Assembly: GCF_000471905.2 (NCBI RefSeq)
Contig: NW_006498549.1
Coordinates: 995,284 to 1,059,283 of the forward strand
Length of the DNA stretch: 64,000 bases
Reading direction: 5' to 3'
DNA from: Amborella trichopoda
Taxonomy: Eukaryota; Streptophyta; Magnoliopsida; Amborellales; Amborellaceae
In this document: piece by piece, positions 35,241 through 44,085 of the stretch
Position numbering within the stretch: the stretch's first letter is position 1
Layout of the letters: the number at the start of each line of letters is the position of its first letter
The notes under the pieces: generated by a model
Databases searched by the model: none
What the model was told of the DNA's origin: nothing
What the model saw: the letters and a program-made list of their open reading frames with translations, nothing else
Program-made: the position numbers and the translations under genes

Positions 35241-36630
35241 TTTTACTTTATCCTCATTCCTCTTCTGTGTTCTGATCCAATCACTGGTGTTGGTGGTAAG
35301 GTAGGCTTAGGAATAGGCTTTGGTTGAGTTCTGGTTTGTGACACTTGCTGACTTTGATCAGCCGGTGCGGTACGGGTTGATGGGCCCATAATAGGAATTA
35401 GTATTAGGGATGTAAAGGTTTGAGGTTTAAGCTTAGGGGAAAGTGAAGGATCAAGAAATTTGAGGATCTTGCTCTTTTGAGGTGTGGATTATAGCTTCTT
35501 TCCCGATCTTAAGTTCATTTACCCCGTGCAAGCTGGTACTTCCAAGATCTACACCATGTGGGAGTCTTCTTTAGAAGAGGAGGTCAAGGATAACTCGGCC
35601 TTGGCCTGTGTTGTTAGGGCGTCGACGGCAGTCGAGAATTCTGCTGCCTGGGCAAGTATTTCTCTGAGGCATTCTTACTGCAGCGTGGTGAGGCTGGTGC
35701 CTCCGAACGCTTTGTTTAGAGTGTCAAAATTTTGGCACTGTCGAGTTGTACTTGCATATGGAATAAAGGAGGGGGAAGGAAAAGAAGAGTTAGATTGTTT
35801 CGAGCAGCTTTTTACGTCGTCGCCAGAATTGGATGTTTGCAGGGGGTATTTAAGGTCATGCCCCAGCTTTGACCGTTGTAGGGCACTTTTAACATCGTCA
35901 CCCATTTTGGCCGACTCCTGAGATATTGATAACTCAAGGCCTGCTTGATGGGATAATAACATGAGGCGAGCTGCATCTGGGATGAAGTCCCGTAAGGTTA
36001 ACAACGGAGGAAGGGGCCTGAGGAATTCTTCCTCGACTAGTGGTTGAGGAAGATGATTCCTTTGGCGGGCTGACCTAGGTGCTCACCGTCTCTTTCAGGA
36101 TCCCTAAGGGGGTGTTTGGAACCCGCTATCAGGCTGATGAGTGGCGATAGCTTGGCAGACTGCCTCACATTTTAGGGATTTGAGCTTACTTCACCCATGG
36201 TAGACTTCCTAGGGGCGAGAGGTCGAGGGCTTTGAAAGGTCCAGTGCATGCTCGTGAGGGGCTTGTAGTGGGGTTCCTCTTAAACAGGAGCGAGGGCTTG
36301 GACGTGTCTTGAGAGAACTACACAAACAATGTGGCCTTGCTGGACTTTCTCCGCAACTATGGCCTCGAACCCAGTGCTCTCCTTGAGTTTGTGACCCCAC
36401 ACTTGGTGATAAGGGCACTAGATTTTTTTCATGCCCCAAGAAAGATGCTCAGGCTGTCTGACTGACTTAGGGGTGACAAGACCCTGCTAGAACATTGCCT
36501 CAAAGAGGGCCTGTAGAGGGTCTTTCTCAGTATTTTGCTGGGCTTGCGTCCAGGGGCCTTCTTGCACACGTAGAAGAGGGACCTGAGGGCGTCTTAACGG
36601 GTCGCTCTGAACCTCTTGTCACTGCTGCAT
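35241..36630 (-). pseudogene. gag-protease linker, decayed
   Basis: Lies between the second knuckle of gag and the protease. Minus-strand frames are short and proline/serine-rich. The plus-strand frame at 35484-35921 (145 residues) has no motif and lies opposite this region, so I treat it as a shadow. Confidence 0.4.
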
Positions 36631-37978
36631 CTTTTATGCCAAGAGTTTATGGAAGCCAATGCACTCACTGATGTCATGGCCTTTTATCTGGTACGTGCAC
36701 CAGAGGTTCTCAGTCCCTAGAGGCAGAAACATGGGCAGCCTGGTCGGCATTGAGGTGGCGATCCCTTCTTCGAGCATCATAGAGAAAAATGCACGAAGGA
36801 TAGCGGGTGCCCCGTTGTTCTCTTGGATCATGATTATGTGAGATGCCTCAGCTACCCCAAATTCCTTTTTCAACTCTTCGAGCTTTGTCTAGCAATTGTT
36901 GATAAGGGCCTCGATAGTGTCGTTGAGTTTGTAGCAGTTGTGAGTGGGGTAGGCTAATCTCCTATGATATGCGTAGTACTTCTCATTCGAATCCTACCCG
37001 AACGACTCTACAGTGGTGACCTCTGGCAGCTGGATCATATTCTGTTCCAACAGCAATTGGAGCAATGCAAGGGTCCACTCTGTGTCCAAGGTGTAAACCT
37101 TATTCTAGTGTTGGGTCCAGTAGTTGTTTTTTTTACTGTTTTTAGGAAGTGGGACTGCATTGTAGGACTGCTGCTTGCCCCTGATCAGAGGCATCTATGC
37201 TTTAGAGAGGTCGAGAGTTTTGGGAGCCATGCTATTGGTGTCAGTCATGGTGACGGTCATGCTAATCACTGCCATTTGATTGCCTTGACTGCTGGTGCAA
37301 GAGTTTGAGCCAAAAGATTGTTGACAAGGTTGCCGCGGTTCTTGAACAATCCCTCGATACGAACTACCTTAGAGAAGAGCTCTGACATGGAGGGTGGATT
37401 GGATGCCTCAACATGTAGGGCGATCTCAGGAAACATGTTTCGTATGCAGGGATGGACTGCTTCCTTCACGGTCATGGGAGTGGCGTGAAAGGTCGCTAAC
37501 TCTCTCCATAAGGTGATGAACTTGTCAATCGGCTCACCAAGGTCTTGCATCAAGGGGAGGAGCTCGATGGTTTCTACATTCCTTTGGACTTCGTAGAAGC
37601 ATTAGTAGAACAACTGCTCCATTTCTTACCAAGTGTGCACCGATTTTAGCAGCAGCCGACCTTTGAAAGTCTTGACGAACTGGCAGAGGAAGAGACATTT
37701 GTCAGTTGCCTTCTCCCGACAGGCCGCTTGGAAGTGGGTTGTATGCTGGTGAGGAGAGGTGGTACCATTGAGCAAGGGGAGTTTCCCTTTTTGGTAGTTC
37801 ATGGGAAACGACAGCTAATCAATATACGAAGGATACAACTTTTGGTAAAGTGGTGTCTCGTACATGCTCAGGACCTTGTTCTTGAGGCTTTGGGCAACCA
37901 TAGCCTCTATGTCGGTTTGGGAGACCCTACGAGAAGAGGAACTGTCTTGGGACACCGGAGGGGGAGTCTACCGAGCAG
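36631..37978 (-). pseudogene. gag pseudogene, part of the PMD-carrying element
   Basis: The best piece (37266-37553) reads LGEPIDKFITLWRELA and PEIALHVEASNPPSMSELFS, the capsid-like part of Tat-type Gag. QKGKL lies near 37780. Two knuckle-like motifs follow: YAYHRRLAYPTHNC at about 36931-36978 (first ligand and one His lost to Tyr) and CTYQIKGHDISEC at about 36660-36712. The N-terminus is cut at 37978 by the family C insertion. Nearest copy: 21010-22400. Confidence 0.7.
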
Positions 37979-39218
37979 TGTAGACGCCTTATTTTAAAAC
38001 TGGCAAATTCTATAATTTCCAAACCCTTTCGACCAAATTATCCATATAAACCTAAAATCCATAGTTCACATAACCTACCCTGTGACTCAGAACTAGTCTG
38101 CTTGCCCGGAACCCTGTTTCAGCCCAGACTCCTATAAAAGCCCTGTTTTACCAAAACAATCATTAAAAATAGTAAAAAAACCTGTTTTGACCCAAATTTT
38201 CTCTGAGAGCTGTATGAGAGGCTAACAAATACATCAGAAGCCAAAAATATCGATTTTGACAAAATATAATTTGTACGACCAGAGTTGTTCCGCCCAGGTG
38301 ACACGATTTGTGCCGCCCAGGCGACACGAGTTGTGCCGCACAGGGGACACGACTTGTGCCACCTAGGTGACATGAAACTTGCTGCTTAAGCGACACACAC
38401 AGTGCCACCCAGTTTTGAGTTTTTTCTGTTTCAATTTACTTAGGCGACATGACTTGTGCCGCCCAAATCCGTGAGTCTCCAAAACACGTTTTGATTGGGT
38501 AAATACATTGGTTGTGGGAGATCTTCTCCCCAAGATAATTTCCCCCTTTTTAGCATCTCTTGGGGGGATTATTTAAGAGGAGACCGAGAGAGACTGGGAG
38601 AGCCTGGAGGGTAGATGGGGAGAAAACCTGAGATAGAGAAAGAAAATACAGGTGAAAGAGATAGAAACCTGAGAGAGATGAGAAACCTGGCAGAAAGAAA
38701 GAGACAAGACAAATAGGGACAAAACCTGAGGGAACTATAGAGAGAGAAAACCTTATAATTTATGTGAGGAAACCTTAGCCTCCTGATTGAAACCCAGATC
38801 CATCGGTAGGACAAAACCCTAATCGAAAAGATTGGCTGGCTAATATCCGGATCAGAGAGACAAAAGAGGACCAGTTCTGATATGGATGAGCTCTAGAAGG
38901 CTCGGGAGTCCCGGGCCATCCTGCCCCGTTAGGTATCACTTTCTTCACTTTTCCTTCTTCTTATCTTACTGTTTCATTTTATTTTGACTATTATTTTGGT
39001 TAATTTTCTTTAAAATCGTATTTTGAAATGTCTTGGATCATGCTGGCTTCCCCATAGATCTGAGAGTAGATCTGCTCTTTCTGGGCAGATCTGATCTCAT
39101 ATCTGATTTCGATTGTTCCCACTTTCTCTACCATTGCTTTCATTTCATTTTATCAGTTTAAAGTGTCAGATTCGAGCGATCTTCACTGATATATCGCTTC
39201 AATTTTACGCTGTAAATA
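37979..39218 (+). mobile_element. Family C LTR, plus strand
   Basis: Starts TGTAGACGCC, ends TGTAAATA (a decayed TGTAGACA). It aligns with the reverse complement of 41345-42382: CATAGTTCACA, ATTAAAAATAGTAAAAAAA, GGCTCGGGAGTCCC and others are shared. A TATAAAA lies at 38133-38139. A short minisatellite is present. No coding region. Confidence 0.75.
38287..38470. repeat. GCCGCCCAGG-GACACGA minisatellite
   Basis: About six imperfect ~25-bp units of TGCCGCCCAGGCGACACGA type. Isolated units recur at 39380-39425, 39725-39795, 41140-41200 and 42025-42070, all within the two halves of the family C insertion. Confidence 0.75.
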
Positions 39219-39219
39219 G

Positions 39220-39239
39220 TTTTGTGCCCACTATGGGGC
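39220..39239 (+). other. Primer-binding site of family C
   Basis: TTTTGTGCCCACTATGGGGC directly after the LTR. The opposite half has TTTGGCGCCCACCCTGGGGC. The form TGGCGCCCACNNTGGGGC is a frequent plant LTR primer site; I cannot name the tRNA from memory. Confidence 0.55.
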
Positions 39240-40718
39240 ATTTCAAGCTTGATACAAGCACCAAATTACGATTTATGTTCACCATTTTTCACTTTTTTCA
39301 GTCCAAAAAAAGCTCCAAAACCCAGCTGTGATAAGGCCCCAAGGTTTCGATGCTCTGAAACCCTTTTTACCTTCTGTGACGTGAGACATACCGCCCAGAT
39401 GACACGAGACGTACCGCCCAGGTCCAGGACGACAAGCCCACTGATGCCCCGGTCATCCAAGTCAAGTTTTTGAAATTTTGTACGCTGGATCATGAGTCTC
39501 TTTCTTGACTGCTCACAAAATTTCAGAGCAAAATATTTTTTTTTTTATATATCTTGCTTGAAATATGTTTGTTCTATCTGTTGTTCATCTGTTTCACTTT
39601 GTTTTAATTTTATTTCATCAAAAGCTTTGATTTTTCTACTTTTACAAGTTTCTGTAGCCTTACTTCTTCAAGGTTGAAAAATAATAAATAATAAATAAAT
39701 AAAAATATTTTGTTTTGGGCTATATGACTCGTGTCGCCCAATCTATAGATGCGACACGACCCGGGCCTCCTAGGCGACACGACCCGTGCCGCCCTAATTT
39801 AAGAAAAATATAACAAAATATTTTTATCTAGATAAGTCTATACTATTTCTAACTTCTTTTATGTTATTTTTAGTTGGTTAAGTTTGATTGAAACCATGTT
39901 TTCCCTAATTTAATCATGCTTAGTTTAACTATTTTGATCAAAATTTTTAAAAAAAAAATTAAAAAAAGAAAGATATATATATATATATTTACATCAGGGG
40001 CTGCTTGCACCCTGAACCGTGTCTCGTTTGAGTCACCCTGACTCGGGCCACAGTCAAATTGCCATAAACTGTGCCTGGTCTCATTGTTATGACCATACCT
40101 TATTAGGGGTACCTCACCCCACCATCTATATTGTGCCTCGAGCGAATTTCGCCTGGAAGCATGCATCCTTAGGTGCGATCACCGCCAACGCTCACTTGTT
40201 TTCTTTCTTACTGTGTGCCTGTGTGCTTGAATTTATTTTCATTTGTGTTCTTCTTTACACACTCTAGTACACACCGATTGAGAATCTTGGAAAACTAGAA
40301 ATTTTGTTTTCGAAAACCCCCAAAATCCGTGTTAACAGTGTGAGGGGAACCTTGCATTGAGAGCCGAGGCGGTTGGGATTCGCGTAACTTTAACTTTGAG
40401 CGCCTCTACGTAGTCCTTTGCCTCAAAGTAGATATGTGTATAGTAGGACCTGGTGAACATCCTATAACAGAAGGCCATGACCTATGTGGGGATAGCTTGG
40501 CCATATTTCAATAGTTAAGAACCCACTCTCAAGCCAAGTCTACCTATAATCAGACTAGGTAAAACATTTTCGTGTGCTTTCTTCTGATTGGTTAATCTTA
40601 GATTCCAGTCCGGATTAGTTTTGGGTCCAAGTTGAAGCTTTTGTATCCAAGTTCAAGCTTATACATAGCCTAGCCCAGGTCTGAACCGGGTTTACACCCA
40701 AGTCTGAACCTAGACCCT
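39240..40718 (+). mobile_element. Family C leader and internal sequence, no gene
   Basis: AT-rich, with an AT run at 39972-39988 and repeat-bearing stretches. From about 40000 it contains text with no match elsewhere in the window. Near 40625-40660 TCCAAGTT(G/C)AAGCTT occurs twice. No gag motif is seen before the gap. Confidence 0.5.
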
Positions 40719-40895
40719 NNNNNNNNNNNNNNNNNNNNNNNNNNNNNNNNNNNNNNNNNNNNNNNNNNNNNNNNNNNNNNNNNNNNNNNNNNNNNNNNNN
40801 NNNNNNNNNNNNNNNNNNNNNNNNNNNNNNNNNNNNNNNNNNNNNNNNNNNNNNNNNNNNNNNNNNNNNNNNNNNNNNNNNNNNNNNNNNNNNNN
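40719..40895. other. Assembly gap (177 N)
   Basis: Lies between two family C halves that point towards each other. The join across it is unverified. Confidence 0.99.
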
Positions 40896-41323
40896 AACAT
40901 TGACGAAATAAGACTACTTTAAACTTGAACGAAGCAGGAAAAAAAAAAATTTATGATGAAATAAATTAAAGCAGAGCAAAACATAATGGTGCAGGCAAAA
41001 CAGTAAAATATTTTTTTGATATTTTTTAAAATTTTATTTGTTTCTGAAATTTTGTGAACAATCACAAAAGAAACCATAGAACAAATATACAAAGTTTCAG
41101 AAAATTCTGAAACTTTTGAATTTGGGCAACATGGGGATTGTCGCCTGAGCTCTGGACGCCACTGGTGCTGTCGCCTAGGGGACATTGCTGGTGTCACCCA
41201 AAAAAATCAGAGTTTCGTAGCACCAAAACCCTGGATCCTAGTTGCTATCGACTTTTGGGACTTTGGTTGACTGAAAATGGTGAATAAAATTTGTATTTTG
41301 GTGCCTGGATCAAGCTTGGAACG
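40896..41323 (-). mobile_element. Family C leader, opposite orientation
   Basis: Reverse-complement counterpart of the region just after 39240 (CACCATTTTCA, AGCTTGATCCAGGCACC). No gene. Confidence 0.55.
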
Positions 41324-41343
41324 GCCCCAGGGTGGGCGCCAAA
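41324..41343 (-). other. Primer-binding site of family C (minus strand)
   Basis: On the minus strand TTTGGCGCCCACCCTGGGGC, one base after the LTR end TGTAGACA. Confidence 0.6.
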
Positions 41344-41344
41344 C

Positions 41345-42382
41345 TGTCTACAATGCAAAATATGATAGACCTCCGATGAAGATCTGGGGGATCTTGAAAC
41401 CTTAAAGTTATGAAAATACAGTAAATAAAGCGGTAAATAAAGTGGGACAACTCGAATTCAGATTTGAAGCCAGATATGCCCGAAAACGAGCAGATCTACC
41501 TCAGATATGTGGCAGCATCAGTATGATCCAAGGCATTAGAAAATATCATTTTTAAGTAAATAAATAGATCAGAATAAAGTGAAAAAATAATAAAGTAGCA
41601 GAAATAAGCTGGAAGAAAGTGAAACAGAACCGACCGGATGGCCTGGGACTCCCGAGCCTTCTAGGGCTCACTCGTATCAGACCCGGTCCCCTTTTCCCCC
41701 TCCGATTCCGTTGTCGATCAGCCAGTCTCTAGTATAATGGGTTAGTTCTACTTTTGTTGTGCCCTAGGCTTAGTTCTTATCTAGGGCTATTGTGCCCTAG
41801 GTCTAAGTTTTCTCTGGCTTAGGGGTTAGCGTTTAAGGATGCTAGAGTTTCCTAAAGCTATCTTTTGATTTTTTTTCTCAGGTTTTTATTCTCTGTCCTT
41901 AATCGTTCCCCCTTAAAATGACTATAAAAAGAGGTTTTATAGGGGTCGAAATTGGCTGGGAAGGATATACTCATGTAACCAACATGTATCTATTAAAAAA
42001 TACATGTTTTGGGGGTCTTGGATCTGTGCGACACTGAGCGTGTCGCCCAATCTATGCCGGGCAACACTACTAGTCTTTCCCAAGCCAAAAAGTAGCCAAA
42101 TTGAAAAATTCCAATTATAGTGTGTTCCTTGGTCTCCTGTGAAGCTCTCAGAAAACATTTGGGTCAAAACGGATTTTTTTACTATTTTTAATGAGTTTTT
42201 TGGTAAAATAGGGCATTTATAGAAATCTGGGTCAAAATAGGGTTTCTGCAAGGTTCCGGACAGGCAGAATGGTTCTGGGTGACATGGTTGTGTGAACTAT
42301 GGATGTTGGTTTACTGTGATAACGTGGTCCTAAGGGTTCATAAAACCATAGAATTCTCTAGATTTAAAATTGGGTGTCTACA
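41345..42382 (-). mobile_element. Family C LTR, minus strand
   Basis: About 1.04 kb. Outer end GTCTACA at 42376-42382, inner end TGTCTACA at 41345-41352. Flanks AGCAG (37974-37978) and ATCAG (42383-42387) look like an imperfect 5-bp target duplication of the whole 37979-42382 block, yet the two flanks are different parts of the host element. Confidence 0.7.
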
Positions 42383-42549
42383 ATCAGCGGTTGCGTGAGT
42401 TAGAGCAACCGGATTCTGACTCCATGGTAGTCACCTCCTTAGCCAATTCGACTGCTTAGGAGATTTTTCACCTCCAAGAAGAGAGCAAGCCCTATTGCGG
42501 CGCGAAGGAGTTAAAAGCGATGATTGAGGATTCTCTTGACCGTTTCTGA
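42383..42549 (+). pseudogene. C-terminal end of a second antisense coiled-coil ORF
   Basis: Reads RLRELEQPDSDSMVV, then IFHLQEESKPYCGAKELKAM and IEDSLDRF before a TGA. The end TTGACCGTTTCTGA matches the 3' ends at 8248-8262 and 33565-33579. Its 5' part was removed by the family C block. One internal stop. Confidence 0.5.
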
Positions 42550-43099
42550 CGGCGTGAGGACTTTTCTCCTTCTTCTTTTTTGTGGACTTTTCTTTGAGTT
42601 TTTTTTGCTCGAGCCCTCCTTTTGTAACACTTCTAGTATGTAATTGAATGAGGAGTTGTTTTCTTCTATTTGATGGTGATGATTTTTTTTTTTTTAAAGG
42701 AAAATTTAAGATCTTGCCTTCGGGACCAATTGGGTTCTTCTAAAGTCTTTAGATTATCCTCGCTCGTAGAGAGCAGGGATTAAGTTGATTGGGATCCTTG
42801 CTAAGAGGAAGCTTGTTCCTCTTAGTTCCCTTGTGGTGATAAAGGTCATCCATTCGTTAGAACTATCTGATCGATTTAGATGTAGTTCTTCAAGATATAG
42901 TGGAACACCCTGTAGTTTGGCCTTTTTGCATACTTAATTCTTGTCTTTTGGGAACGCAGAGCACTGTCATCTCATGCTAGGACACCATGTCGAATAGGAT
43001 AGAAAGTTGCTAGGGAGCTACCCTAACTGGAGAAGAGTCGCTGACAGATCCCTCGTGGACCATGACCTGACTGGGGTCTCTGATGCTTTTTTGAGGCCT
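42550..43099. other. Region between converging ORFs, no gene seen
   Basis: TTTTGTAACACTTCTAGTATG and AATTGAATGAGG near 42623-42655 suggest the poly(A) region of the plus-strand ORF. A T-run lies at 42684-42695. The rest is unrecognised, possibly the eroded end of gag on the minus strand. Confidence 0.4.
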
Positions 43100-44085
43100 T
43101 CAAGATCGATCTATCCATTCAGATCAAGGCTTCAATGTGTTCTTTTAATGAGATGCAATCTTGGAATGGGTGTCCCTCGCTCCAATGGTAGGCACATTAT
43201 TTAGGGTCATCAAGGAGCTTTGCTTGCTCTGGCTTCTTGGGGTCAGGGAGTACCAACATCTCTTGGTTAGGGCGCACTTCCAGGAGGGTGGTGACCCACT
43301 CCTTATTGAAGCTATATTTTTTATTTAGTTTGTGCAAGAATTCCTCAGTTTGATGGTATTTTTGAGGCGGTGGCACGTTATTGTAATTCTGCTTCTAAGC
43401 TATGCATCCATCTTGGCTTAGTTGGGATCTCTTGTGACATGTCTACGGTCGGTAGAGGGGCTGTATTGGCTACAGGTTTAGCACTGAGGGTGAAGTTGTG
43501 ACGGCTGCATTGATTATGTTCATGAATTGATTAGTGCAGGGGTTCGACCTATTACCCCCGGCGTTACGAGCCTGATTTGTGCCTGAACTTTGGGCTCGAT
43601 CTCCTCCATGGTGTTTTAATAGGCTTTCGATCTTGGCATCCTTTCTGATCATGTTGTGGTAGGGTTAGACGCCTTGACGTGTAGGGCAATCTCTTGTTTC
43701 ATATTTCTCACGGATGTTTGTACGGATTCTATCTCACTCATAGGACTGCTCAAGCACATGGCGAGGTCACACCATCTCTGGATATATTTTCCTACTGACT
43801 CATCTGGTTATTGCATCATGGTGAGGTGCTCTATGGTTTGGAATTCCAATTTGGCTTCAAAGAAGCGTTTGTGGAAGAGCTGTTCAATTTCTTCCCACGA
43901 GTGGATTGAGTTTGGTGGCAGACGTGCATACCGTTTGGATGTGGGTCCTTCGAGTGTTTCGATGAACTGTTGTAAGAGTAGTTTGGTGTCTACGGCTGAC
44001 TCCTTGCATGGGGATGTGAAGTGGGCTATGTGTTGTTTTAGGGACCCTGTGCTGTTGAAGGCCGGCAGTTTCCCTTTTTGGTATC
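43100..44085 (-). pseudogene. gag pseudogene cut by an LTR
   Basis: The frame 43808-44230 on the minus strand holds YQKGKLPAFNSTGSLKQHIA, FIETLEGPTSKRYARLPPNS and WEEIEQLFHKRFFEAK, a Retrotrans_gag-type region. Its first 50 residues are LTR, not gag: gag starts only at 44085. A knuckle, CAYHWSEGHPFQDC, is at about 43154-43197 (C-x2-H-x4-H-x4-C, all ligands kept), followed by SLKEHIEALI. No protease is seen before the converging coiled-coil end. Confidence 0.75.

Noticed and set aside
40670..40900. Open frame across the 177-N gap
   Set aside because: Consists almost entirely of undetermined bases.
37979..42382. DNA transposon with ~1 kb terminal inverted repeats
   Set aside because: The inverted ends contain an LTR layout: TGTAGAC termini at both LTR ends, TATA, and a primer-binding site directly after each inner end. 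No transposase is seen. Inverted LTRs explain it better.
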